The notes under the pieces: generated by a model
What the model saw: only the letters and a program-made list of their open reading frames with translations
What the model was told of the DNA's origin: nothing
Database searches by the model: none
Program-made: the position numbers and the translations under genes
Shown: positions 18,230 through 26,886 of the stretch, in pieces
How the letters are laid out: every line of letters begins with the position of its first letter
Position numbering within the stretch: position 1 is the stretch's first letter
NCBI GenBank assembly: GCA_947504045.1
Contig: CANNFY010000005.1
Coordinates: 150,549-186,296 of the forward strand
Length of the DNA stretch: 35,748 nt
Origin: an uncultured Maribacter sp.
GTDB taxonomy: Bacteria > Bacteroidota > Bacteroidia > Flavobacteriales > Flavobacteriaceae
Direction of reading: 5' to 3'

Positions 18230-18715
18230 TTATGATAAAAAACTGCTCGAAAACGCCAAGGGTAAAATATCTGCAATTGCATTACATTTTAATATTTTAC
18301 CGGTTTCTCCCATTAAAAACAAAGCAATTGGACTTTGTTGCTTTGCCTCATACTCCGAAATTGCTTGTCTACAGTCTCCACAAGGGGCCGCAGCTGTATC
18401 TACTATGTAGTTTTTAGATGCTGCAGTAATTGCAATAGCTTTTATTTTTACCCCCGGATAGTTTGCCCCTGCATAAAAAACAGCTACACGCTCCGCACAT
18501 AAACCAGACGGATATGCTGCATTTTCTTGATTATTTCCTGTTATTATCTCTCCATTTTCCAACAAAACTGCTGCCCCAACATTAAATCCTGAATATGGAG
18601 CGTATGCATTTTTTCTTGAAATTACAGCTCTTTGCATTAACTCTTTATCACCTGCCTCTAACTCTTCAATAGAATCATACACAGAAAGGTCAAAACTTAC
18701 TTTTTTCTTTATCAT
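18230..18715 (-). CDS. cdd: Cytidine deaminase
   Basis: A 161-residue deaminase converting cytidine and deoxycytidine to uridine forms. Zinc ligands are Cys73 in SGLCAERVAV with proton-shuttle Glu75, and Cys112/Cys115 in APCGDCRQ. APYSGFNVGAAV and NQENAAYPSG form the substrate pocket. It belongs to the small tetrameric type but with a longer N-terminus than the usual 130-odd residues. It lies between pdhA and porV on the same strand, with about 140 bases and a terminator after porV. Confidence 0.95.
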   Translation of the reverse strand: MIKKKVSFDLSVYDSIEELEAGDKELMQRAVISRKNAYAPYSGFNVGAAVLLENGEIITGNNQENAAYPSGLCAERVAVFYAGANYPGVKIKAIAITAASKNYIVDTAAAPCGDCRQAISEYEAKQQSPIALFLMGETGKILKCNAIADILPLAFSSSFLS

Positions 18716-18806
18716 AAAAAAACCTTATTTTAAAATTGTAGTTTACAAGTTACGCTATAATTAATTGTAAACTAATAGCTACTTTTTAAATAAATTACGC
18801 TCATAA

Positions 18807-18832
18807 AAAAACCTACAAAAATGTAGGTTTTT
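18807..18832 (-). terminator. Rho-independent terminator after porV
   Basis: An 11-bp perfect stem (18807-18817 with 18822-18832) and a four-base loop, 22 bases beyond the porV stop. The minus-strand copy ends in a T run. Confidence 0.85.
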
Positions 18833-18854
18833 AATATATTGTATGTGCATAAAT

Positions 18855-20006
18855 TTATTCATTATAAAATTCTTCTCCTAAATTAAACGTCAAAGAAAAA
18901 CGCAATGTATTTTCTAAAGGGTTTCTTACTTGCGAAGTGGAGAATAAATAAGATAGATCTATTTGTGCAGAATTAAATCTAAAACCAGCTCCTAGAGTAA
19001 AAAACTTTCTAGAACCTTTTTCTTCACTCTCATTAAAGTAACCTGTTCGTAACATAAAAGAATCTTGGTAAGTATATTCTGCACCTACAGCCCAAGTAAA
19101 TTCTTTTAATTCTTCTCCAAAACCATCAGGCGCATCACTAAATGACTTAAACACACCCTGAAAAGCTCCTATGTTTTGATATTCTTCATTATCCTCACTA
19201 TCCACATCACCATCACCATCAAAATCTTGTGGTGTTGGCACCAATAACTTATTAAATTCTGTAGTTATTCCTAATACATTGTCTTGATCTAAAATAAAAT
19301 CAAAACCAACTCCTAATTTTAAATTGGTTGGCAAAAAGTTTTCTTGCCCTCCTTCATCATATTGTATTTTACCTCCTAGGTTAGAAATATTTAAACCAGC
19401 TCTCCAACGACCATCAAAACTATCGTATGCCAACTCTCTAGAGCGGTAATATGCTGCTACATCAACAGCAAATGTACTAGCCGCTTGTGAATCTTCTGCA
19501 CCTGATGTTTGCGGTATTTTTAAATTTGACCTTATATATCTACCTCCAACTGCCATAGAAAATTCTGGACTCAATTTTAAAGAATAAGAACCATCTAAAG
19601 CCAACTCATTAGGTTTTGCCAAAGATCCTGGATCATTAGCAAATTGCCTTAACTCTATTTCACCTAAAGTAAAATAACGTAAACTAAATGCAAAGGCACT
19701 TTGCTCATTAATTTTATTAAAATAACTAGCGTTTAACAATGCTATATCTGTAATAATACTTTCTAAATAAGGAGTATAACTAACACCTATACCCATTTTA
19801 CGTTCTGCAAATGCAAACTTTGCGGGGTTCCATTGTTGCGAAAAAGCATCTGAAGAGGTTGCCACTCCCATATCTCCCATACCAGCTGCCCTAGCATCAG
19901 AAGCGATTGTTAAAAATGGAACTGCAGTTGTAATAACACGATCCGAGTCTTGCGCACTTAAGTTAAATGCAAAAAACACTAAAAAAAGTAATGATAATTT
20001 TCTCAT
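18855..20006 (-). CDS. porV: Type IX secretion outer-membrane shuttle protein PorV (LptO)
   Basis: A 383-residue outer-membrane beta barrel with a signal peptide ending NLSAQ. The N-terminal hallmark VPFLTIASDARAAGMGDMGVAT, then FSQQWNPAKFAF, identify PorV; alternating amphipathic strands continue to the C-terminal LRFSLTFNL. PorV binds the C-terminal signals of cargo leaving the translocon and hands them to the PorU peptidase. One outer loop (residues 261-272, at 19191-19226) carries an Asp-rich sequence fitting a dockerin/EF-hand calcium loop. porU, the usual neighbour, is not between this gene and gldJ. Confidence 0.93.
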   Translation of the reverse strand: MRKLSLLFLVFFAFNLSAQDSDRVITTAVPFLTIASDARAAGMGDMGVATSSDAFSQQWNPAKFAFAERKMGIGVSYTPYLESIITDIALLNASYFNKINEQSAFAFSLRYFTLGEIELRQFANDPGSLAKPNELALDGSYSLKLSPEFSMAVGGRYIRSNLKIPQTSGAEDSQAASTFAVDVAAYYRSRELAYDSFDGRWRAGLNISNLGGKIQYDEGGQENFLPTNLKLGVGFDFILDQDNVLGITTEFNKLLVPTPQDFDGDGDVDSEDNEEYQNIGAFQGVFKSFSDAPDGFGEELKEFTWAVGAEYTYQDSFMLRTGYFNESEEKGSRKFFTLGAGFRFNSAQIDLSYLFSTSQVRNPLENTLRFSLTFNLGEEFYNE

Positions 20007-20463
20007 TATATAAAGGGGTTGTTTTTTTCCAAAATAGTAAACATTACTATACGTACATTATTTTAAAACGTAGATATACAACTGGTAAACGACTAATTTA
20101 AAAATATCTTGTGTAGGCTTGCTATAAAAAATTAAAAAAAGTACGTAAATACTTACAAATAATATAAAAAACATTTTTCTTGTTATTCACTTTATATATT
20201 ATATATAGATATAACAATAAGTACATAGCAAAAAAGAATATCTAATTATAATACTATAAAGGAATTTAAGCCGTTATAAATTTTATAACCATAACTTTTG
20301 ACGCTTATAATTTTAAGTGATTTAAAAAATATTTTTAATCTGTAAAATATTATATACAAATCGTCGTTTTATTAGCCGAAAGTAAGCCTAAAATTAATCT
20401 AAATACAAATTTTTAAGCTACTGTTATATTAAGTAGCAAACAATTTGAACTCAAGTCCTAATT
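20007..20463. other. Intergenic region between divergent porV and gldJ
   Basis: This is 457 bp of very AT-rich DNA with no reading frame of note. It must hold the promoters of both porV and gldJ. A small inverted repeat (GCTACT at 20417-20422 with AGTAGC at 20432-20437) lies in the likely gldJ leader. I find no unambiguous -7/-33 pair and no remnant of porU. Confidence 0.6.
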
Positions 20464-22125
20464 ATGAAAAAACAGTTTATTAAAGTTGTACTCTCATGTG
20501 CCGTAATAGCAGGAGGTTTTTCAGTTACCAGCTGTAAAAAGTCTTCATCATCAAAGAATGTATCGAGAGCTACTGGTTGGAAAATAAATGCAAAAGAAGG
20601 AGGTTTCCAATACAACTCAGACTTTAAAGAGCAAGAAACCGCTCCTGGCCTTGTATTTATTGAAGGTGGTACGTTTACCAAAGGTAAAGTACAAGATGAT
20701 GTAATGCATGATTGGAACAATACACCTACATCACAGCACGTACAGTCCTTTTATATGGATGAAACAGAGGTAACCAATGTAATGTATTTAGAATACTTAG
20801 ATTACTTAAAAAGTGTATACCCTCCTGAAAATCCTAAATATGCAAATATTTATAAAGGAGCTTTACCAGATACTTTAGTTTGGAGAAACCGATTAGGCTT
20901 TAACGAAACTATGACAAATAACTATTTACGTCATCCTGCATACGCAGAATACCCAGTAGTTGGTGTAAACTGGATACAAGCAACACAATTTGCTGAATGG
21001 AGAACCGACAGGGTTAATGAAGTAATGCTAGAAAGAGAAGGCTACTTAGCTAAAGATGCTAAATATAAAGCCTTATCAGGAGAAGATGCTGGTACTTTTA
21101 ACACAGAAGCATATTTAAACAGACCTGAATCTGTTTATAATGGTCAAATAGACTCTTTACAAGGTAATAAGAAAAAAGATAGTATAAGCAGCTTTGCTAA
21201 TAGAAGCAGTGGTGTTATTATGCCAGAATATAGATTACCAACAGAAACAGAATGGGAATATGCTGCACAAGCACAATCTGGAACTAGAGAATATAATAAC
21301 TACAGAGGTAGAAAAAAATATCCTTGGGATGGTGACTACACTAGAAACGGACAACGTGTTGGTCGTGGTGATCAGTTAGCTAACTTTAAACAAGGTAAAG
21401 GAGATTACGGCGGAATTGCAGGATGGTCTGATGATGGTGCCGATATTACTGCAGAAGTAATGTCTTACAAACCAAACGATTTAGGTTTATATGACATGGC
21501 TGGTAATGTTGCCGAATGGGTATCTGATGTATACAGACCTATTGTTGATGATGAAGTAAGTGATTTTAATTACTATAGAGGTAATATATATATGAAAACT
21601 GCTATTGGAAAAGATGGTAAGGTAAATGTATTAAGAGATTCTATTGTATACGATACACTACCAAACGGAAAAATAGTAGCTTTAAATTTACCAGGAGAAA
21701 TTAAAATGGTTCCTGTTGATGAAGAAGAAACGTACTTAAGAACAAACTTCTCTTCTAGTGACAACAGAGGGTATAGAGATGGTGACGCTAGCTCTTCTAG
21801 ATTCTATGACAGATTTAGCGATGACGATGAAAACCAAAGAAAAATGTACGATTCTCCAACGCATAGTGTGCAAACAGATTCTGCAGGTGTAGTTACACGC
21901 CAGTACGATCAATCTAATAACAGAACTTCTTTAATTAATGACGAAGTAAGAGTTTTTAAAGGTGGTTCTTGGAGAGATAGAGCATATTGGTTAGATCCTG
22001 CACAAAGAAGATACATGCCACAATATATGGCTACAGATTATATTGGCTTTAGATGTGCAATGTCTAGAGTTGGTTCTAAATCTAAAACTAAAAACAAAAC
22101 TATAAGAGGTAAAAAAGCAAAATAA
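20464..22125 (+). CDS. gldJ: Gliding motility / type IX secretion lipoprotein GldJ
   Basis: A 553-residue lipoprotein (SVTSC, lipidated Cys24, no acidic export signal, so periplasm-facing). The body is an FGE-sulfatase-type fold: PGLVFIEGGTFTKG at the start, MDETEVTNVMYLEYL, YPVVGVNWIQATQFAEWR, RLPTETEWEYAAQAQ, LYDMAGNVAEWVSDVYRP and, at the end, FKGGSWRDRAYWLDPAQRR with GFRCAMS. The domain organisation and length match GldJ of Flavobacterium johnsoniae, which is needed for gliding and for stability of GldK and the secretion machinery. murF follows after a strong terminator, a linkage known from relatives. Confidence 0.95.
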   Translation: MKKQFIKVVLSCAVIAGGFSVTSCKKSSSSKNVSRATGWKINAKEGGFQYNSDFKEQETAPGLVFIEGGTFTKGKVQDDVMHDWNNTPTSQHVQSFYMDETEVTNVMYLEYLDYLKSVYPPENPKYANIYKGALPDTLVWRNRLGFNETMTNNYLRHPAYAEYPVVGVNWIQATQFAEWRTDRVNEVMLEREGYLAKDAKYKALSGEDAGTFNTEAYLNRPESVYNGQIDSLQGNKKKDSISSFANRSSGVIMPEYRLPTETEWEYAAQAQSGTREYNNYRGRKKYPWDGDYTRNGQRVGRGDQLANFKQGKGDYGGIAGWSDDGADITAEVMSYKPNDLGLYDMAGNVAEWVSDVYRPIVDDEVSDFNYYRGNIYMKTAIGKDGKVNVLRDSIVYDTLPNGKIVALNLPGEIKMVPVDEEETYLRTNFSSSDNRGYRDGDASSSRFYDRFSDDDENQRKMYDSPTHSVQTDSAGVVTRQYDQSNNRTSLINDEVRVFKGGSWRDRAYWLDPAQRRYMPQYMATDYIGFRCAMSRVGSKSKTKNKTIRGKKAK

Positions 22126-22148
22126 AACTTCTTATATTAAAATAGATT

Positions 22149-22178
22149 AAAAAGCCCTTTTTAAAAAGGGCTTTTTTT
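22149..22178 (+). terminator. Rho-independent terminator after gldJ
   Basis: A 12-bp stem (22149-22160 with 22165-22176) with a TTAA loop and T tract, 23 bases after the gldJ stop and 14 bases before the murF start. The hairpin is symmetrical and could act both ways. Confidence 0.85.
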
Positions 22179-22191
22179 ATATCTTCGAATT

Positions 22192-23469
22192 ATGACAATA
22201 GAGGAATTACATAAGCACTTTTTAAGCTTTAAGCTAGTTAGCACAGACACTAGAAACATTACTAAAAACAGTATTTTCTTTGCTTTAAAAGGAGACAATT
22301 TTAATGGTAATAAATATGCAAAAGAAGCACTTACCAAAGGGGCTACACTTGCTATTGTAGAGGAAGAGGAATTTGCAACAGAAGCTAAAATTATTTTAGT
22401 TGAAGATGTATTAACAACTTTACAACAATTAGCCAATTACCATCGAAATTATTGTAATGCAAAAATTATAAGTATTACTGGTAGTAATGGAAAAACTACA
22501 ACCAAAGAGTTAATACATGCCGTTTTATCTAAAAAATATAAAACCATAGCTACTAAAGGCAACCTTAATAACCATATTGGTGTTCCTTTAACCCTACTTT
22601 CTATAAAAGAAGATACCGAAATTGCTGTGGTAGAAATGGGGGCAAATCATAAAAAAGAAATTGCTTTCTTGTGTACTATTGCAGAGCCAGATTTTGGTTA
22701 TATAACCAATTTTGGAAAAGCCCATTTAGAAGGTTTTGGTAGCGTTGCAGGTGTTATTGAAGGTAAAAGTGAATTATACTCTTTTTTAACTACAAATAAA
22801 AAACATGTTTTCTTAAATGCTGATGACCCTATACAAAAAGAAAAACTAAGTAATTATATTCAAAAATTTGGTTTTAGCCAAGATCAAAAAGAATATTACA
22901 ATATTAACCTAATAAGTGCCAACCCTTTTGTTTCTATAAAGGTTGAAAATAGCATTATCCAATCTAAACTTATTGGAGCATACAACTTTACAAATTGTTG
23001 TGCCGCTATTATTATTGGTAAATATTTTTCAATCGCCTTACCGCTTATAAAAGAAGCAATTGCTAACTATACTCCAGAAAACAACCGCTCTCAAATAATT
23101 AAAAAAGAAGGACTTAAAATTATTCTAGATGCCTACAATGCAAACCCTACTAGCATGAAAGCTGCTTTAGAAAATTTTAATGGAATAGAAGATGAAAATA
23201 AAATTTTGTTTTTAGGCGATATGTTTGAGCTTGGCAACTCATCTGCACTAGAGCACCAGAATATTGCAGATTTAGCAGAAAGTTTAAACTTTAAAGCCGT
23301 TTATTTAATTGGCGAAAATTTTGACCAAACAAAAACACCATTTAAAACATTTAAATCTTTTGATGGCCTTAAAACTTTTTTAGAGAAAAATAATCTTCCA
23401 GAAAAAGCGTCATTATTAATTAAAGGCTCTAGAGGTATGGCTTTAGAAAGAATTTTAAATTTCTTATAA
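22192..23469 (+). CDS. murF: UDP-N-acetylmuramoyl-tripeptide--D-alanyl-D-alanine ligase
   Basis: A 425-residue Mur ligase that adds D-Ala-D-Ala to the peptidoglycan precursor using ATP. The N-terminal substrate domain shows VSTDTRNITKNSIFFALKG, the ATP loop is GSNGKTT (residues 97-103), and GNLNNHIGVPLTLL, EMGANHKKEI, NFGKAHLEGF and DAYNANPTSMKAAL follow in family order. The start at 22192 begins only 14 bases after the terminator of gldJ, so its promoter must overlap the gldJ end, or it relies on read-through. Confidence 0.96.
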   Translation: MTIEELHKHFLSFKLVSTDTRNITKNSIFFALKGDNFNGNKYAKEALTKGATLAIVEEEEFATEAKIILVEDVLTTLQQLANYHRNYCNAKIISITGSNGKTTTKELIHAVLSKKYKTIATKGNLNNHIGVPLTLLSIKEDTEIAVVEMGANHKKEIAFLCTIAEPDFGYITNFGKAHLEGFGSVAGVIEGKSELYSFLTTNKKHVFLNADDPIQKEKLSNYIQKFGFSQDQKEYYNINLISANPFVSIKVENSIIQSKLIGAYNFTNCCAAIIIGKYFSIALPLIKEAIANYTPENNRSQIIKKEGLKIILDAYNANPTSMKAALENFNGIEDENKILFLGDMFELGNSSALEHQNIADLAESLNFKAVYLIGENFDQTKTPFKTFKSFDGLKTFLEKNNLPEKASLLIKGSRGMALERILNFL

Positions 23470-23491
23470 CCTATTTTAAGCAAGCAAAAAA

Positions 23492-24217
23492 TTATAGCCC
23501 TAGCATAGAAAAAAAGTCCGCTTTGTAACTGTCTCCTATTGGTATTCTAACATCATTAATAACAATCTTATTTCTTTGAATTGTTTTTATGCTACCCACA
23601 TTTACTACATAAGACTTGTGTACTCTTTTAAATTGATTGCAAGGAAGTCTTGCCTGCATTTCTTTAAAATTCATTAGGGTTAGTATTGCCTTATTTGTAT
23701 TTGCAATATGAATTTTCAAATAATCTTTTAACCCCTGAATATATTCAATATCGTCAACATTAATTTTTACACTTTCATATTCCGCTTTAACAAAAATAAA
23801 TTTTTGAACATCGTTAGTTTCTCCTGCTGAAGAAAATACATTTGCTTCAATTGGTTTTTGCTTACGATTTACCAATTCTTTAACTCTTAAAACTGCTTTT
23901 ATAAATCTATGATACGGAATAGGTTTTACTAAATAATCTACCGCATTTAAATTAAAGCCTTCTACGGCATATTGAGAATATGCTGTTGTAAAAATAAAAA
24001 AAGGTCTATTTTCTAAAGAGTTTATAAAATCTATTCCGTTTATTTGAGGCATTTCTATATCGCAGAAAATTAAATCAATATGCTCGCTATTTATTACAGA
24101 AATTGCATCTATAGGGTTTGTAAAAGTTGCCACTACTTCTAACATTTCTATTTTTAAACTATAATCTACAAGTATATCTATAGCTAAAGGTTCATCATCA
24201 ATAATAATACATTTCAT
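23492..24217 (-). CDS. LytTR-type response regulator
   Basis: A 241-residue regulator. The receiver domain (1-120) has the acidic pair in IIIDDEP (residues 5-10), the phosphorylated Asp53 in FCDIEMPQING, Thr in FTTAYSQYA and Lys in YLVKPIPYHR. The LytTR DNA-binding domain (about 135-240) shows YIQGLKDYLKIH, RVHKSYVVNV and NKIVINDVRIPIGDSY. Such proteins bind pairs of direct repeats about two helical turns apart. The gene is last in the kelch-DUF4907-kinase operon, 4 bases after the kinase, which is its obvious partner. Confidence 0.95.
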   Translation of the reverse strand: MKCIIIDDEPLAIDILVDYSLKIEMLEVVATFTNPIDAISVINSEHIDLIFCDIEMPQINGIDFINSLENRPFFIFTTAYSQYAVEGFNLNAVDYLVKPIPYHRFIKAVLRVKELVNRKQKPIEANVFSSAGETNDVQKFIFVKAEYESVKINVDDIEYIQGLKDYLKIHIANTNKAILTLMNFKEMQARLPCNQFKRVHKSYVVNVGSIKTIQRNKIVINDVRIPIGDSYKADFFSMLGL

Positions 24218-24221
24218 ATTC

Positions 24222-25244
24222 TTATAATTTTATAGTTAGATCTACACTATAAATCCCCTCTTTAATTTCTATTAAAAGTTTATGAGAAGACGGGTATACT
24301 ATTTTTAACCTATTTTTTATATTTTCTAATCCGACACCAGAATTTTCTTCCTTTTTCTTAAAAACTCCAATTTTATTTTCTACATGAAAATGCACAGAAT
24401 CTTCTTTTATTAAAAATAGAATTTTAACGCTCGTTTTTCCATTGTAGTCGGTACCGTATTTAAATGCATTTTCTATAAATGAAATAAATAACAAAGGGGC
24501 TATTTTTTTTCCCTTTTCATCTCCAGAAATTTTTAAGGTTACATTTTCGCTATTAGACAAACGTAATCTTTGCAACTGTACATAATACTTAATGTATTCT
24601 ATTTCTTTATACAAAGGAACCGTATCTTTATCTGCCTCATAAAGCATATAACGCATTAGTTCTGATAGATCAATAATAGCATCAGATGTGTCTGGCGATT
24701 TTTTTACTGAAAGAGAATAAATAGCATTTAAAGAATTAAATAAAAAATGAGGATTTAACTGCGCTTTTAAAAATTGTAGTTCTGAATTTACTTTTTGTGT
24801 TTCAATTATTTTTCTAATGTCTTCATTTTTTTTCCATTCTAAATAAATTCGTAGTCCTAAACTTAAAGCAATTGGTATACTAAAAAAAAGAAATGTTATA
24901 ACCCCTCTTTCCACTCCATTATTAGAAGGACCAACACGTAATTTCTCATGAAAATTAAGAGGAGGTTTAGGAAAAAAATCAGAGCTTAAAAAAAAAGTAC
25001 ACATAAGTACTAGCAATAAGCAACTTATAGCAAAATACCAATTTCGTTTTTTTAGTAACAAAAAAGGGATTAACAAAAAGTAGTTTACATAAAATAAAAC
25101 TCCTGCTAGTAAAAACCTAACTATTAAATCTGGCGGAAATTCTCTAGATTCATAAACAAACGGAAAAAAGATTAAAAAAAATAAAGAAATCCAAGTAAAA
25201 AGGTGAATTAGAAACTGCTGAATGTATTTTTTTTTAAAATGCAT
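24222..25244 (-). CDS. LytS-family sensor histidine kinase
   Basis: A 340-residue inner-membrane kinase. About four helices (10-32, 42-64, 69-88, 115-135) precede a short coiled coil and the His_kinase (PF06580) domain, with phosphoacceptor His166 in LNPHFLFNSLNAIYSL. The ATPase part has the N box FISFIENAFKYG and a late GVGLENIKNRL. There is no separate extracytoplasmic sensor domain, so the signal may be seen in the membrane or through partner proteins such as the co-encoded DUF4907 or kelch protein (inference). It lies 6 bases after the DUF4907 gene. Confidence 0.93.
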   Translation of the reverse strand: MHFKKKYIQQFLIHLFTWISLFFLIFFPFVYESREFPPDLIVRFLLAGVLFYVNYFLLIPFLLLKKRNWYFAISCLLLVLMCTFFLSSDFFPKPPLNFHEKLRVGPSNNGVERGVITFLFFSIPIALSLGLRIYLEWKKNEDIRKIIETQKVNSELQFLKAQLNPHFLFNSLNAIYSLSVKKSPDTSDAIIDLSELMRYMLYEADKDTVPLYKEIEYIKYYVQLQRLRLSNSENVTLKISGDEKGKKIAPLLFISFIENAFKYGTDYNGKTSVKILFLIKEDSVHFHVENKIGVFKKKEENSGVGLENIKNRLKIVYPSSHKLLIEIKEGIYSVDLTIKL

Positions 25245-25250
25245 TTTACC

Positions 25251-25589
25251 CTAATTAAGAGTTACAATACGTAAACTATCTAATTCTTTTATATACACTA
25301 CAGGGCTTTGCTTATTTAATAACTTATGTATTACTAAATTTGCAACAGATTTTGCATCTTTTTCATTTGCAAAAACCTTTCTACCTGGCAATGCCGGTAT
25401 ATATTCTTGTCTTATTAACACCTTTTCTTGGCTTGTTATTTGGTATCCATAACCGTTATGTATTCTAATAGCATTAGACTCTAAACCAATAAGGTTATTA
25501 TTATACGTATTTGTATACTTAACTAATCCAAAAACAAATAACATTAGAGTGAATGTAAATAGTGCTATCTTAAAAATATTGTACTTCAT
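25251..25589 (-). CDS. DUF4907 family protein
   Basis: A 112-residue protein with one N-terminal hydrophobic segment (about residues 8-25; anchor or uncleaved signal) and a small extracytoplasmic domain. IRIHNGYGYQIT, the PALPGRKVF segment, and AKSVANLVIHKL fit the DUF4907 family of Bacteroidota. No activity is known. It sits between the kelch lipoprotein and the sensor kinase in the same operon, suggesting a role in signal detection or assembly at the envelope; that is inference. Confidence 0.8.
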   Translation of the reverse strand: MKYNIFKIALFTFTLMLFVFGLVKYTNTYNNNLIGLESNAIRIHNGYGYQITSQEKVLIRQEYIPALPGRKVFANEKDAKSVANLVIHKLLNKQSPVVYIKELDSLRIVTLN

Positions 25590-25657
25590 CTAAGTTACTT
25601 TTATTAAAATATAAACTAGCAATAATAACCTTTCTTTAACAAACTATAGTAAAATTT

Positions 25658-26653
25658 TTAGTCTTCGTCCTCATATTCATCAAAAGGAAAAAACTCATCT
25701 AAATCGTCTAAATAAAGGGTTCCAGATCTACCTAAACCTACATAAGCTCTAGAATTATTAGAAAAAGCTATAGCTCCTAATCTTGTTGTTCCTTCAAAAC
25801 TTGTTTTAACTTCCCATGTATCATCAGATTCATCATATTCCCAAACAGTACCTGTAGAACCATTTACATCGCCAGTTGCAATATATCCGTAGCCATTTAA
25901 TGTAAAACCAACTGCATTACTTCTGAGTATAGAATAATCATCCTCTTCATCTAAATCTAACTTTTTAGACCAGGTTTCTGTATTAGAGTCAAAAACCCAA
26001 AAATCTTCTAAATACACCCCATTAGAAACACCTGTTCCTAAATATACATTACTACCAATAGTAAAAGTTGTTGCTGCTCTTCTTTTGTTTCCTCCAAAAC
26101 CTACAAGTTCTGACCAAGTATCTGTTGTTGGGTCGTATTTCCAAAAATCTTTTCTATCATTATCCCCATCAAATCCAGTTCCAAAATATCCTTTTCCATT
26201 AATTCCGAATGCCACAGCATTTCTCCTTGGAGTTGAAGGAAATTCTGCAATTTCTGTCCAAGTATTAGACGCTACATTATAGGTGTAAAAATCTGCCAAC
26301 TCATTAATACCATCGTAACCTGATCCAATATAACCATTACCATCTATTTCAAATCCTACAGCGCCATTTCTTGCTACTCCAGGAAAATCTGCTTTTTGAG
26401 ACCAATAATCTCCATCTATATCATAAGCCCAAAAAGAATTTAAATAATCGTCTCCATCATAACCAACACCCATATAACCTATGTTTCCTATTGTAAAACC
26501 AGATACATTACTTCTAGGGCTACCATCAAAAACAGATCTATCTATCCAGTTACCCGTATTTTCATCATCGTCATCGCTAGAGCAATTGTAAAGTGATAAT
26601 AGTGTTACGCTATATAGGGAAGCCAGCCCAAGGGTCTTTAGTATTTTTTTCAT
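25658..26653 (-). CDS. Kelch-repeat surface lipoprotein
   Basis: A 331-residue lipoprotein (SLYNC, lipidated Cys24). The residues after the cysteine (SSDDDDE) match the Flavobacteria surface-export signal, so it is probably on the cell surface. The rest is about six kelch-like blades of 45-50 residues, each with a GxxGYxGxGYDG-type turn followed by DFWxYD and a Trp a few residues later, forming a beta propeller as in NanM or galactose oxidase. No catalytic copper site can be identified. It is the first gene of the operon that encodes the DUF4907 protein and the two-component system. Confidence 0.88.
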   Translation of the reverse strand: MKKILKTLGLASLYSVTLLSLYNCSSDDDDENTGNWIDRSVFDGSPRSNVSGFTIGNIGYMGVGYDGDDYLNSFWAYDIDGDYWSQKADFPGVARNGAVGFEIDGNGYIGSGYDGINELADFYTYNVASNTWTEIAEFPSTPRRNAVAFGINGKGYFGTGFDGDNDRKDFWKYDPTTDTWSELVGFGGNKRRAATTFTIGSNVYLGTGVSNGVYLEDFWVFDSNTETWSKKLDLDEEDDYSILRSNAVGFTLNGYGYIATGDVNGSTGTVWEYDESDDTWEVKTSFEGTTRLGAIAFSNNSRAYVGLGRSGTLYLDDLDEFFPFDEYEDED

Positions 26654-26726
26654 AGGTTATAATTTTAACATATTTATTTTTTTCAAATTTATATATCCCT
26701 TTTGTTGATATAAAAAACAATATATC

Positions 26727-26765
26727 AATAGCGCTTTTTCACATCTAAATAGTGCTTTTTTATCT
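26727..26765. repeat. Direct repeat, 21-bp period, candidate LytTR operator
   Basis: AATAGCGCTTTTTCACATCT (26727-26746) is followed by AATAGTGCTTTTTTATCT (26748-26765). Start-to-start distance is 21 bp, two turns of DNA, the spacing at which LytTR regulators bind repeat pairs. It lies about 74-112 bases upstream of the kelch start and about 122-160 bases upstream of the DUF4270 start. Confidence 0.5.
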
Positions 26766-26791
26766 ACGAAATAAAAATCGTTATTCGTAGA
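26763..26791. repeat. Inverted repeat in the divergent promoter region
   Basis: TCTACGAA (26763-26770) pairs with TTCGTAGA (26784-26791) across 13 bases. It adjoins the direct repeat and may be an operator or a leader hairpin; without a clear T tract it is not an obvious terminator. Confidence 0.5.
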
Positions 26792-26886
26792 CAAAAACCT
26801 TTCTTTGGTCATGAAATTTTCACCTTTTGTATATCCCAATTTAATAGGCAATTCGTCTCTCCTATATTTACTTAAAAACAAGATTC

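Larger units (their letters stand above)
26654..26886. promoter_or_regulatory. Shared divergent promoter region of the kelch and DUF4270 operons
   Basis: This 233-bp gap feeds both arms of the module. It contains a direct repeat with 21-bp period (26727-26765) and an 8-bp inverted repeat (26763-26791). No coding frame of note is present. Confidence 0.65.

Noticed and set aside
20007-20463. porU remnant or small gene in the porV-gldJ gap
   Set aside because: No frame of length or similarity to C25 peptidase segments was found on either strand.
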